Source: Acidithiobacillus concretivorus (GTDB lineage Bacteria > Pseudomonadota > Gammaproteobacteria > Acidithiobacillales > Acidithiobacillaceae). From it: DNA of 47,006 nt. Shown one piece after another: positions 18,505 through 28,210 of this stretch (its first letter is position 1; each line of letters begins with the position of its first letter). The notes under the pieces are model-generated. The model worked only from the letters and a program-made list of their open reading frames with translations. It was not told the origin of the DNA and searched no databases. The position numbers were made by a program, and so were the translations under genes. The DNA lies in contig NZ_JABELD010000044.1 in the NCBI RefSeq assembly GCF_018853445.1, positions 1 to 47,006 of the forward strand. Direction: 5' to 3'.

Positions 18505-18678
18505 ATGAATACAAAATATGTTGGCGTCAGTGTGCTGCCGAAAATATTTCAGTTTGCCATAAGTCCTTACCATGCGTGGCAAAATCTTGCCTGGGCGGGT
18601 GCGTTAATGGCTACTCTCGCCGTGTTGGTTTTGAGCCTTGGATCACGTTTTCTTATTAAAGACAGGAGCCCGCGTTAA
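18505..18678 (+). pseudogene. pstA: C-terminal remnant of phosphate permease gene pstA
   Basis: The 57 codons ending at 18678 read PKIFQFAISPYHAWQNLAWA and continue with one membrane-spanning stretch and a short basic tail. This resembles the last 55 or so residues of PstA, the inner-membrane permease of the Pst phosphate transporter (E. coli: [20 protein letters not shown]). PstA is normally near 290 residues, and phoR ends only 84 bases upstream, so the rest is not here. In-frame sequence from 18442 to 18504 does not resemble PstA. The stop overlaps the pstB ATG by one base, the junction expected if the original pstA-pstB boundary was kept. It may still be translated, but cannot act as a permease. 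Confidence 0.75.
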
Positions 18679-19445
18679 TGTCGGAACTTCAAAATACCAA
18701 AATTGCTGTTCGCCACCTGGATTTTTACTACGGCAGTAACAAGTCCCTCAAGGATATCAATCTGGAGATGCCGGAAAAACAGGTTACTGCTTTCATTGGC
18801 CCTTCGGGTTGTGGTAAGTCGACCTTGCTACGAGTCTTTAACCGGATGTATTCATTGTATCCCGGGCAGCGCGCTACCGGTGAGGTGTTGCTGGATGGCG
18901 AAAATATTCTTTCCCCCAGTATGGACGTCAATATGTTGCGTGCCAAAATCGGCATGGTGTTTCAAAAGCCAACGCCCTTTCCGATGTCGATTTACGATAA
19001 TATAGCCTTCGGCATCAAACTCTACGAAAAACTTCGCAAGGTGGAAATGGATGAGCGGGTAGAAGAAGCCCTGCGTCAGGCCGCTCTCTGGGACGAGGTC
19101 AAGGATAAACTCAAGACCAGTGGTTTGGGTCTTTCCGGAGGACAACAGCAACGTCTGTGTATTGCCCGCGCTGTTGCGGTAAAACCCGAAGTGATTTTGC
19201 TGGATGAGCCTACTTCCGCTCTCGACCCGATAGCTACCCTGAAAATTGAGGAACTGGTCAGTGAATTGCGCAATCAGTTCACCATTCTCATTGTGACCCA
19301 CAATATGCAACAGGCTGCGCGCGTGTCTGATTACACGGCCTTTATGTATATTGGTGAAATGGTCGAGTTTGGCCAGACCAACCAATTATTTACCAATCCG
19401 GCCAAGAAGCAGACGGAAGATTACATCACGGGTCGTTATGGTTAA
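18678..19445 (+). CDS. pstB: Phosphate ABC transporter ATP-binding protein PstB
   Basis: PstB is the ATPase of the high-affinity phosphate importer and takes part in PhoR control. Walker A is [14 protein letters not shown], the ABC signature [14 protein letters not shown], Walker [14 protein letters not shown], and the switch histidine lies in [10 protein letters not shown]. The closing segment [16 protein letters not shown] is characteristic of PstB. The length of 255 residues is normal. The gene is intact, yet its membrane partners PstC and PstA are absent from this cluster apart from a short remnant, so PstB must pair with permeases encoded elsewhere or serve in regulation. Confidence 0.95.
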   Translation: MSELQNTKIAVRHLDFYYGSNKSLKDINLEMPEKQVTAFIGPSGCGKSTLLRVFNRMYSLYPGQRATGEVLLDGENILSPSMDVNMLRAKIGMVFQKPTPFPMSIYDNIAFGIKLYEKLRKVEMDERVEEALRQAALWDEVKDKLKTSGLGLSGGQQQRLCIARAVAVKPEVILLDEPTSALDPIATLKIEELVSELRNQFTILIVTHNMQQAARVSDYTAFMYIGEMVEFGQTNQLFTNPAKKQTEDYITGRYG

Positions 19446-19457
19446 GGAGAACTGAAC

Positions 19458-20171
19458 ATGGATAAAGATCAGCATATTTCCCAACGTTTCAATGATGATT
19501 TGAACGAAGTTCATGCGCTGGTTCTGGCGATGGGTGGCGTCGTTGAAGAACAAATCAGCAATGCCATTCGCGCCTTGCAGACTGGGGATAATGACCTGGC
19601 CCGGGAAGTGGTAGCTCGGGACCATGAGGTCAATGGTTATGAAGTTCGGATTGAGGAGGAATGTATCAATATCCTCGCAATGCGCCAACCGGCGGCCTCG
19701 GACTTACGTCTGGTCATGACGCTCATCAAAAGTATTGCCGATCTTGAGCGCATGGGCGATAAGGCCAGCAAGATTGCCGATATGGTGTTGGCCATGGGCC
19801 ATGGGACACGCAATTCCAATCCGGCTTTCATGCGTGATGTGGGCGTCATGGCGGATTATGCGCTGAACATGCTGCGCCGTGCCATGGATGCCCTGGCTCG
19901 GGCAGATGCTGAACAGGCCATTGCCATTGCCAAGGGAGACGAGGTCCTCAATCAGGAATACCGGTCTGCCCTGCGTCGTCTGATTACTTATATGATGGAA
20001 GACCCACGCACCATTACTCCAGCTATTGATGCCCTGTTTATTGCCAAGGCCATAGAGCGTATTGGCGACCATGCCCGTAATATTTGTGAGTATGTGATTT
20101 ATCTTGCCAAGGGCAAAAATGTCCGGCATCTTCCCTTGGATCAGGTAGAGCAAAGCCTCCAGGGGAAATAA
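19458..20171 (+). CDS. phoU: Phosphate-signalling protein PhoU
   Basis: PhoU is a peripheral protein that links the Pst transporter to PhoR and keeps the regulon off when phosphate is plentiful. The protein is two repeated three-helix bundles. Metal-binding signature segments are seen in the first repeat (RDHEVNGYEVRIEEECINIL) and in the second (DALFIAKAIERIGDHARNIC). The 237-residue length is normal. It follows pstB by 12 bases, with AAGGAGA ahead of the ATG, and precedes ppx by 2 bases. Confidence 0.95.
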   Translation: MDKDQHISQRFNDDLNEVHALVLAMGGVVEEQISNAIRALQTGDNDLAREVVARDHEVNGYEVRIEEECINILAMRQPAASDLRLVMTLIKSIADLERMGDKASKIADMVLAMGHGTRNSNPAFMRDVGVMADYALNMLRRAMDALARADAEQAIAIAKGDEVLNQEYRSALRRLITYMMEDPRTITPAIDALFIAKAIERIGDHARNICEYVIYLAKGKNVRHLPLDQVEQSLQGK

Positions 20172-20173
20172 TC

Positions 20174-21685
20174 ATGTCGGAACCCGTGACCACTGCAGTA
20201 TTGGAAAATTATTTGGCAGCAGTGGATCTGGGTTCCAATTCTTTTCATATGGTGGTGGCGGAAGAACTGGGTTCAGAAATTCGTTTGCTTGACCGCCTGC
20301 GAGAAGGTGTGCGACTTGCCGAAGGTTTGCGGGAGGATGCCACGCTCGATCCGCTGGTCGAAAAACGGGCGCTGGATTGTCTGGCACGTTTTGGTCAGCG
20401 CCTGCGTGGGATTCGTCCCGAGCGGGTCCGCATCATTGGTACCAACACGTTGCGCCAGGCAAGTGCTGCTGAGGGTTTTGTGCAGGCTATTGAAGCCACT
20501 CTGGGTTTTCCTCTGGAAATTGTTGCCGGCCGGGAAGAGGCGCGACTGGTCTATCTGGGGGTCGCGCATAGCCTGGCGGTAGATGCGGATGAACGACGTC
20601 TGGTGGTTGACATCGGTGGGGGGAGTACCGAACTCATTGTGGGTCAGGGTTTTGTTCCGAATAATCGTGAGAGCCTCCATTTTGGTTGTGTAGGCTCCAG
20701 CCGCGCGTTTTTCCCGGATGATCTGATCACCACTGTGTCCTGCGAGCGGCTTGAAAAAAAGGTGCGTATGGCCGTAGAGCCAATGCTGGATGAATTTACC
20801 GGCCATGGCTGGGATCAGGCCGTAGGTTCTTCAGGGACAGTCAAAGCCATCAACCGGATTCTGGTCGAGAATGGTCAGGGTAGCCGTATTACCCGCGACG
20901 GTATGTATTGGTTGCGAGAGCAAATTCTGCAGTTGGGATCGGTGCGGGCCTTGTCCCGTCTGAAAGGTTTGAAGTCCGATCGTGCTGCTGTTTTTGCGGG
21001 TGGTTTCATGATTCTTTTCGCCTTGTTCGAGGCTTTGAATATTCAGGAAATGCGCTTTTCAGAAGGGGCGTTGCGGGAAGGTGCCATTTATGACCTGCTC
21101 GGCCGGATTCACCAGGAAGACACCCGCGAACTCAGTATTCGCAGTCTCCAGGAGCGCTTTCACAGTCAAACCGGGCGTAACCGGGGGGTGGCAGCCTGGG
21201 CGGACCAGTTTTTTGTGGCAGCGATGGCGAACTGGTCTTTGCATGGTGCCCATCAGCAATGGCTGCAGTGGGCGGCGTTAACCCATGATATTGGTCTGGA
21301 CATTGCCCATTCCGGCTTTCACAAGCACGGCGAATACATCTGGCGCAATGCCGATTTGGCAGGATTTTCCCGCAGAGAGCAGGGCGTTGTGGCAGCATTG
21401 CTGCGCACCCAGCGCAAGCGACTTCCGCATCTGCAGTTCTATTCTACCTTGGGTATTGCGGCTGAAGATCTGCTCGCTGTTCAGCGTTTGACGGTATTAC
21501 TGCGTCTCGCTATTGTTTTTCATCGCGGCGCACAAGTTTCAGGAACCGCCCCCGCCTTGCAAGTGAATGATAAAGCCCTGCGTCTGTCACTTCCAGAGCA
21601 TTACATGAATGAAATGCCCCTGCTTTTTGCGGACATTGAGCAGGAACAGGAAAATATGGCCCCTGATTTTCATCTGCATTGGTAA
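20174..21685 (+). CDS. ppx: Exopolyphosphatase, Ppx/GppA family
   Basis: Ppx removes terminal phosphates from polyphosphate; related GppA enzymes also cleave pppGpp. The ASKHA-fold phosphate-binding segments are AAVDLGSNSFHMVVAEE, RIIGTNTLRQA and VVDIGGGSTELIVGQG, followed by GSSGTVKAINRIL. The C-terminal helical HD-like domain contains WAALTHDIGLDIAHSGFHKH. The 503-residue length matches proteobacterial Ppx. Two bases separate it from phoU, so phosphate release from polyphosphate is probably expressed with the phosphate-sensing genes. Ppx and GppA cannot be separated by eye; the phoU neighbour favours Ppx. Confidence 0.93.
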   Translation: MSEPVTTAVLENYLAAVDLGSNSFHMVVAEELGSEIRLLDRLREGVRLAEGLREDATLDPLVEKRALDCLARFGQRLRGIRPERVRIIGTNTLRQASAAEGFVQAIEATLGFPLEIVAGREEARLVYLGVAHSLAVDADERRLVVDIGGGSTELIVGQGFVPNNRESLHFGCVGSSRAFFPDDLITTVSCERLEKKVRMAVEPMLDEFTGHGWDQAVGSSGTVKAINRILVENGQGSRITRDGMYWLREQILQLGSVRALSRLKGLKSDRAAVFAGGFMILFALFEALNIQEMRFSEGALREGAIYDLLGRIHQEDTRELSIRSLQERFHSQTGRNRGVAAWADQFFVAAMANWSLHGAHQQWLQWAALTHDIGLDIAHSGFHKHGEYIWRNADLAGFSRREQGVVAALLRTQRKRLPHLQFYSTLGIAAEDLLAVQRLTVLLRLAIVFHRGAQVSGTAPALQVNDKALRLSLPEHYMNEMPLLFADIEQEQENMAPDFHLHW

Positions 21686-21718
21686 GAGGATGCTCCCATC
21701 GAATTCCTGAACCCGCTG

Positions 21719-22318
21719 TTGCACTGGCTGCATCTGCAACCTGTCACGCTGAGCGTTATCAAGGAATTCCTCCGCCAATATGGGTATTGGATACTGTTTG
21801 TCGGGACCTTGCTGGAAGGCGAGGCGGTAGTCATTATTGCCGGGGCGCTTGCTCATGCCGGTGTACTTGATTTACCCATGGTTATTGCCGTTTCCTGGCT
21901 GGGCAGCACGATTAATGATCAGGTTCTGTATCAGGTAGGTTCGCGCTATGGAGAACGCATTCTCGACTGGCTTCCCAATTTTCTTAAGCGCCATGTTGCC
22001 CAGGCAGAGGGATTGATTAGGCGCTTTGGTGATTGGGTGACGCTGCTGTTTCGCTTTATTTATGGGACTCGAACCATCACCCCGATACTCCTGGGTGTTC
22101 ATCATTATCCACCCCGGCGCTATTTGATCATGAATCCACTGGCTGCTGCTGTCTGGGCGGGTGCCATCGCCGGCATCGGTTATGTTCTCGGGGCTTCCTT
22201 GCAAAGCCTGCTGAATGGCGTGCGCCAGGTGCAAATTATTTTGTTGCTGTTACTGTTTGTGGGTGCTTTGCTTTACTGGTTTTGGCATCGCAGGAATCCA
22301 CCCAAAAACAGCAGTTAG
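21719..22318 (+). CDS. DedA family membrane protein
   Basis: DedA/VTT proteins are inner-membrane proteins linked to lipid-carrier flipping (undecaprenyl phosphate or phosphatidylethanolamine) and proton-dependent envelope stability. The amphipathic start, the GTLLEGEAVVIIAGALAHAG segment (conserved glutamate) and FRFIYGTRTITPILLG (conserved arginine) are family marks, with several membrane spans. The start is unclear. The coordinate given uses TTG at 21719, which lacks a ribosome-binding site. The only purine-rich site, AAGAGGA (21684-21690), points to an in-frame ATC at 21698, which would give MIEFLNPLLHWLH. The frame is open back to the ppx stop and has no ATG or GTG there. Confidence 0.87.
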   Translation: MHWLHLQPVTLSVIKEFLRQYGYWILFVGTLLEGEAVVIIAGALAHAGVLDLPMVIAVSWLGSTINDQVLYQVGSRYGERILDWLPNFLKRHVAQAEGLIRRFGDWVTLLFRFIYGTRTITPILLGVHHYPPRRYLIMNPLAAAVWAGAIAGIGYVLGASLQSLLNGVRQVQIILLLLLFVGALLYWFWHRRNPPKNSS

Positions 22319-22362
22319 CGCGGCTGATTTGCAGCGACTTAGGCCCTGACCTGAAGCCAGTC

Positions 22363-22509
22363 TTGCTCTAGTGGGGTAACTTGTGATAAAACGCGCTGGG
22401 CTTTGCCCTAATACGCACACGCAGCCTGAGAGGATTTCCGGGTGTCCGTAAGGATGGAGTTCTCGGCGGCGTGGTGGATCTTAACCCTATGAAAACTGGA
22501 GAAATATCT
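22363..22509 (+). promoter_or_regulatory. rpsB promoter and structured leader
   Basis: TTGCTC (22363-22368) and an extended -10, TGT-GATAAA (22385-22390), make a plausible sigma70 promoter with a 16-base spacer. It starts a leader of about 110 bases. In the leader, TCC (22445-22447) and GGA (22452-22454) close a GTAA tetraloop, and TCC/GGA at 22437-22439 and 22556-type positions just downstream (22456-22458) extend it. A GGGCTTTGCCC hairpin lies nearer the promoter. Leader-based feedback by S2 is known for rpsB-tsf in gammaproteobacteria; here it is only an inference. Confidence 0.45.
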
Positions 22510-23262
22510 ATGAGCAGCAATGTAAGCATGCGTGCCCTGCTGGAAGCTGGCGTGCACTTTGGTCATCAAGCCCGTTACTGGCACCCCAAAATGGCTCCTT
22601 ACCTGTTTGGTGAGCGCAATCGCATTCACATTATCAATCTTGAACATACTTTACCCATGCTCCGTAGCGCGCTGGCTTTTATTGAGCAGGTGTCGCGCAA
22701 ACATGGCCGTGTTCTTTTTGTGGGTACCAAACGCCAGGCGCGTGAAGCGGTTGAGCAGGAAGCCCGTCGTTGTGGCGCTTTTTTTGTGAATCAACGCTGG
22801 CTTGGCGGTACCCTGACCAACTTTAAAACCATTCGTCAGTCTATTCGTCGTCTGGACGAGTTGGACCAGATGACAGCCGATGGCACTCTCGAAAAGCTGA
22901 CCAAAAAAGAAGGTCTGACCCTGTCGCGTGAGCGTGACAAACTGGAACGCAGTCTTGGTGGCATCAAGGAAATGAATGGTCTGCCCGATGCTATTTTTGT
23001 GATTGATGTGGGTCATGAAAATATTGCGGTGCTGGAAGCGCGCAAGCTGGGCATTCCGGTTATTGGTGTGGTCGATAGTAATTGTGATCCGTTGCTGATT
23101 GATTATCCTATTCCGGGTAATGACGATGCTACCCGTGCTATCCGTCTTTATGCTTCGCTGGTGGCTGATGCCATTTTGGCTGGTCGGCAGGGTGGCGAAG
23201 CGGATTTACTGGATGAATTCGTCGAAGTGGACGAAGAAACCATTGAAATTGACGCCGATTAA
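22510..23262 (+). CDS. rpsB: 30S ribosomal protein S2
   Basis: S2 is a small-subunit ribosomal protein that binds late in assembly and helps recruit S1. The start [19 protein letters not shown] and later blocks [34 protein letters not shown] and [14 protein letters not shown] are unmistakable. I take the ATG at 22510 with GGAG 8 bases upstream, giving 250 residues; in-frame ATG 22489 would add 7 residues without a good site. The tail is acidic. It opens the long co-directional gene run, and tsf follows after 29 bases in the standard order. Confidence 0.97.
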   Translation: MSSNVSMRALLEAGVHFGHQARYWHPKMAPYLFGERNRIHIINLEHTLPMLRSALAFIEQVSRKHGRVLFVGTKRQAREAVEQEARRCGAFFVNQRWLGGTLTNFKTIRQSIRRLDELDQMTADGTLEKLTKKEGLTLSRERDKLERSLGGIKEMNGLPDAIFVIDVGHENIAVLEARKLGIPVIGVVDSNCDPLLIDYPIPGNDDATRAIRLYASLVADAILAGRQGGEADLLDEFVEVDEETIEIDAD

Positions 23263-23291
23263 CGCATTCACCACATAACCAAGGAGTTTAC

Positions 23292-24170
23292 ATGGCTATT
23301 AGTGCACAACAGGTTAAAGAACTGCGTGAGCGCACCGGCGCTGGCATGATGGAATGCAAGACCGTTCTGACGGAAGCGGACGGAGATATGGAGGCGGCTA
23401 TTGATTTGCTGCGCACCCGGGGTTTGGCCAAGGCTGACAAGAAGGCCAGTCGCGTAGCGGCGGAGGGTGTCATTGTTACTGCGCTGAGTGCAGACCAGAA
23501 GCAGGGTGTGGTGCTGGAAGTGAACTGCGAGACCGATTTTGTGGCCAAGAATGATGATTTTCTGGCCTTGGCCAAGGATTGTGCCGAACAGGCTCTGCAA
23601 CAGGGGCTGAAACAAATAGAGGCGCTGGTGGCGGATGCTTCCATTGAAGAGCGGCGCAAAACCCTGGTCAGCAAGTTGGGTGAAAATATCAGTTTGCGGC
23701 GCTTACAGCACTTGCAAGTCAAGGAAGGCGTGGTAGGAGCCTATATACATGGCAGTCGCATCGGGGTGATAGTGGCGCTGGAAGGTCAGGCGGCTACGGA
23801 AGAACTCGGTAAGGATGTGGCCATGCATGTCGCTGCAGCCCGTCCGGAAGTGGTTCGTCCTGATCAGGTATCTGCAGAGCGCCTGGCCCGGGAAAAGGAT
23901 ATCCTGGTCGCCCAGGCCGCTGATAGTGGCAAGCCTGCTGATATTGTTGAAAAAATGATATCCGGCCGACTTAACAAGCTGGTCAACGAAATTGCGCTGA
24001 CCGGGCAGCCTTTTGTGAAAGATCCGGATAAAAGCGTGGGGCAGTTGGTCAAGGGTTTTTCGGGCGTGGAAGTCATCGAATTCATTCGTTTTGAGGTGGG
24101 TGAAGGGATCGAAAAAGCGCCTACCGCAGACTTTGCCAGTGAAGTGATGGCGCAAGTCCGGGGGTCCTGA
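23292..24170 (+). CDS. tsf: Translation elongation factor Ts
   Basis: EF-Ts exchanges GDP for GTP on EF-Tu. The N-terminal UBA-like segment VKELRERTGAGMMECKTVL and the core TDFVAKNDDFLALA (the TDFV motif that contacts EF-Tu) are clear. Later segments GVVGAYIHGSRIGVIVAL and GQPFVKDPDKSVGQLV are also typical. The 292-residue length is normal. AAGGAG lies before the ATG. Its stop is immediately followed by the pyrH start without a gap, so the pair is very likely translated together. Confidence 0.97.
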   Translation: MAISAQQVKELRERTGAGMMECKTVLTEADGDMEAAIDLLRTRGLAKADKKASRVAAEGVIVTALSADQKQGVVLEVNCETDFVAKNDDFLALAKDCAEQALQQGLKQIEALVADASIEERRKTLVSKLGENISLRRLQHLQVKEGVVGAYIHGSRIGVIVALEGQAATEELGKDVAMHVAAARPEVVRPDQVSAERLAREKDILVAQAADSGKPADIVEKMISGRLNKLVNEIALTGQPFVKDPDKSVGQLVKGFSGVEVIEFIRFEVGEGIEKAPTADFASEVMAQVRGS

Positions 24171-25453
<1,283 letters not shown>

Positions 25454-25458
25454 GAATT

Positions 25459-26223
25459 ATGGCTGCACTGCCTGGATCAGAACCTTCTAAGTTCCCTCGC
25501 CATGTTGCGGTCATTATGGATGGTAATGGCCGCTGGGCGTATCGGCAGCATTTACCCCGTGTGGCCGGTCATCGACGCGGAGCTGAAGTGGTCCGGGAAA
25601 TGGTTCAGTCCTGTGTCGACCTGGGTATTCCCCATCTCACTCTTTTTGCTTTTAGTACTGAAAATTGGCGGCGGCCTCCTCTGGAGGTGCGTCTGCTCAT
25701 GAATCTGTTTCGCTTGCTCCTGAAGCGGGAAGCCCGTAAGTTGCATGAAAACGGGGTGCGCTTACGGATTATTGGTGATCGCAGCGCGCTGGAACGGGAT
25801 ATCCGTCAGTTGATTGAAGACGCTGAAAATCTCACCCGGGATAATACCCGTTTGCAACTCAATCTGGCGGTAAATTACGGTGGACGTTGGGATATTGCCC
25901 AAGCTACACGCGCCGCAATTGCTGCGTTTCAGTCTGCAGCATTGAATTTACAGGATCTCAGCGAGCAGGATATTGCCCGACACTTGAGTCTGTCCGATGG
26001 TCCCGAGCCCGATTTGTTGATTCGTACGGGTGGGGAAGAACGCATCAGTAATTTTTTGGTCTGGCAACTGGCGTACACAGAATTCTATTTTACTGACACG
26101 CTCTGGCCGGATTTTGATCGCGCTTCTTTACAACATGCACTGCATTCTTTTGCGCATCGTCAAAGGCGTTTTGGACGTACTGGCGATCAGGTCCTGGAGG
26201 GCGATTGCTCCGTCAGCGACTGA
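25459..26223 (+). CDS. uppS: Undecaprenyl diphosphate synthase (cis-prenyltransferase)
   Basis: UppS condenses isopentenyl diphosphate units onto farnesyl diphosphate in cis configuration to make the C55 lipid carrier for peptidoglycan and O-antigen. The catalytic aspartate is in VAVIMDGNGRWA, followed by AGHRRGAEVVREMV. The conserved TLFAFSTENWRRPP and the C-terminal DLLIRTGGEERISNFLVWQ and AYTEFYFTDTLWPDF are present. The 254-residue length is normal. It overlaps cdsA by 19 bases, which implies coupled translation. Confidence 0.96.
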   Translation: MAALPGSEPSKFPRHVAVIMDGNGRWAYRQHLPRVAGHRRGAEVVREMVQSCVDLGIPHLTLFAFSTENWRRPPLEVRLLMNLFRLLLKREARKLHENGVRLRIIGDRSALERDIRQLIEDAENLTRDNTRLQLNLAVNYGGRWDIAQATRAAIAAFQSAALNLQDLSEQDIARHLSLSDGPEPDLLIRTGGEERISNFLVWQLAYTEFYFTDTLWPDFDRASLQHALHSFAHRQRRFGRTGDQVLEGDCSVSD

Positions 26224-27023
26224 TCACCGCCGCCTTTTTGTTGCTGCTGGTTTTTGTCCTGATTTTTCAGGCTTCCTCTCCGATTTTTCTGGTTTTTTTA
26301 ATGCTGCTCGCCCTATTTGCCGGACAGGAATGGGGGCGTCTCAGCTTGTTCTCCAAGCCTATTGCCCTGCTTCTGGGGCTGTTGCTTGCGCTGCTTTTGC
26401 TGCTGCCGCTTTGGTTTAAAAACCTGATCGGCCCCCTGTTGGCGGATATTTCGGTAGCGGCCTGGCTATTATGGGTGATGCTGATGCTTGCTGTGTCACC
26501 CAGCTTGTTGCATAGGGCTTCATTTTGGCAGCGTCCGCTTACGGGTTTCCTGCTTTTGCCAGCTTTTTTGCCAGCTTTCTGGTTTGCCCTGCAACTTCAA
26601 CGTCAGGCTCCACATCAACTTTTATGGGTGATTTTAATAATCAGTGCCGGCGATATTGGCGCCATGACATTTGGTAAATTTTGGGGCCGGCGGCGGCTGA
26701 TCCCGCAGGTCAGTCCGGGCAAAACCTGGGAGGGTCTTTTGGGTGGCTTGCTTGCCAGCGCCATTGTGGGCACACTGGGCGCATGGATCTGGCTGGGGTC
26801 TCACCCTCTCGTATTATGCTCGGGGGCTTTGCTGGGGGTGGTGACAGCAATATTTGCAGTCATTGGTGACCTGGCAGAAAGTTATCTCAAACGCCGCGCA
26901 GATCGTAAGGATAGTGGGCAATTACTGCCAGGACACGGTGGTTTGCTTGACCGTCTGGACAGTATCAGCGCGGGTATCCCGGTTTTTGTAGCCGGGCTTT
27001 ACTATCTGGGTTGGTGGAAATGA
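26205..27023 (+). CDS. cdsA: Phosphatidate cytidylyltransferase
   Basis: CdsA makes CDP-diacylglycerol from phosphatidate and CTP, the branch point for all phospholipids. It is an integral membrane protein with about eight spans. The family signature runs through the C-terminal third, with [27 protein letters not shown] and [20 protein letters not shown], ending LLDRLDS. The start is TTG at 26205, with GGAGG just upstream inside uppS. The length of 272 residues is normal. Its stop overlaps the dxr ATG (ATGA). Confidence 0.95.
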   Translation: MLRQRLITAAFLLLLVFVLIFQASSPIFLVFLMLLALFAGQEWGRLSLFSKPIALLLGLLLALLLLLPLWFKNLIGPLLADISVAAWLLWVMLMLAVSPSLLHRASFWQRPLTGFLLLPAFLPAFWFALQLQRQAPHQLLWVILIISAGDIGAMTFGKFWGRRRLIPQVSPGKTWEGLLGGLLASAIVGTLGAWIWLGSHPLVLCSGALLGVVTAIFAVIGDLAESYLKRRADRKDSGQLLPGHGGLLDRLDSISAGIPVFVAGLYYLGWWK

Positions 27024-28198
27024 CAAGAGGCATCTGCATACTCGGAGCCACGGGCTCCATTGGAAAAAGCACCCTGGACGTGCTTTCGCGCCATTCCGAT
27101 GCATTCCGGGTGGTGGCCTTAACGGGTAATCATCGTGTTGCGGAGATGTTGGCACTCTGCAAAATCCATCAACCCGAACAGGTCGTCATGGCGGCCGCTG
27201 ACGCCGCCCAACAATTGCGGGTGTTGTTACGTGATGCCGGTCTTAAACAGATCAATGTAGAAAGTGGTCCAGAAGCATTGGCAGATGTTGCCAGAATGGA
27301 CGGTGTTGACGAGGTAATGGCCGCAATTGTCGGAGCAGCAGGGCTTCTGCCTACTCTGGCTGCAGTGGAAGCCGGCAAAAAAGTTTACCTGGCCAACAAG
27401 GAATGTCTGGTGATGGCGGGCAAGCTGTTTATGGACCGGGTGCGGGCGTGTCAGGTGACCCTGCTGCCCATTGATAGTGAGCATAATGCCGTTTTCCAGT
27501 GCTTTGCCGATGGGCGAGGTGTGCGCCGCATTCTTTTGACAGCCTCTGGCGGTCCTTTCCGGACCTGGCCTTTAGAGAGGCTCGCGGGGGTAACCCCGGA
27601 TCAGGCCTGTGCGCATCCCAACTGGGTGATGGGCCGGAAAATTTCTGTAGATTCGGCAACGATGATGAACAAGGGTCTGGAGGTGATTGAAGCCCACTGG
27701 CTGTTTAATCTTCCGGCAGAACAAATTGATGTGCTCATCCACCCCCAAAGTATCATTCATTCCATGGTGGAATACGTAGACGGTTCGGTGTTGGCGCAAC
27801 TGGGCAATCCGGACATGCGTACACCCATTGCTCATGCCCTGGCTTACCCGGAACGCATCGAAAGTGGGGTATCCTCACTGGATCTGGCCAAGACCACAGA
27901 TTTGCAATTTGAAGCCCCTGACCTGCAACGGTTCCCTTGTCTGGCTTTAGCTTTTTCAGCACTGAAAGCAGGTGGTGCTGCAGCTACTGTTCTCAATGCT
28001 GCCAATGAAGTAGCGGTTCAGGCGTTTCTGGACGAGGCTTTACCTTTTGCCCGGATTGCTGCTGTAGTGGAAAATACCCTGGCAGAACTGCAACCTGCTA
28101 CACCGGATGAGCTGGATGCTGTTCTGGCGATTGATCAGCAGGCCAGAGTGATAGCCGGCAAGCATCTGCGCCGTTATGCTGAATCTGCTTTGGCCTGA
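27020..28198 (+). CDS. dxr: 1-deoxy-D-xylulose-5-phosphate reductoisomerase
   Basis: Dxr converts DXP to 2-C-methylerythritol 4-phosphate with NADPH, the committed step of the MEP isoprenoid pathway. The nucleotide-binding [17 protein letters not shown], the substrate-binding [25 protein letters not shown] and SASGGPFR-like [10 protein letters not shown] are evident, followed by [20 protein letters not shown] with metal ligands. I use the ATG at 27020, which overlaps the cdsA stop; a TTG at 27011 would add 3 residues. The length of 392 residues is normal. Its product feeds UppS, encoded two genes upstream. Confidence 0.96.
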   Translation: MTRGICILGATGSIGKSTLDVLSRHSDAFRVVALTGNHRVAEMLALCKIHQPEQVVMAAADAAQQLRVLLRDAGLKQINVESGPEALADVARMDGVDEVMAAIVGAAGLLPTLAAVEAGKKVYLANKECLVMAGKLFMDRVRACQVTLLPIDSEHNAVFQCFADGRGVRRILLTASGGPFRTWPLERLAGVTPDQACAHPNWVMGRKISVDSATMMNKGLEVIEAHWLFNLPAEQIDVLIHPQSIIHSMVEYVDGSVLAQLGNPDMRTPIAHALAYPERIESGVSSLDLAKTTDLQFEAPDLQRFPCLALAFSALKAGGAAATVLNAANEVAVQAFLDEALPFARIAAVVENTLAELQPATPDELDAVLAIDQQARVIAGKHLRRYAESALA

Positions 28199-28210
28199 TT
28201 TCGGGCTACT

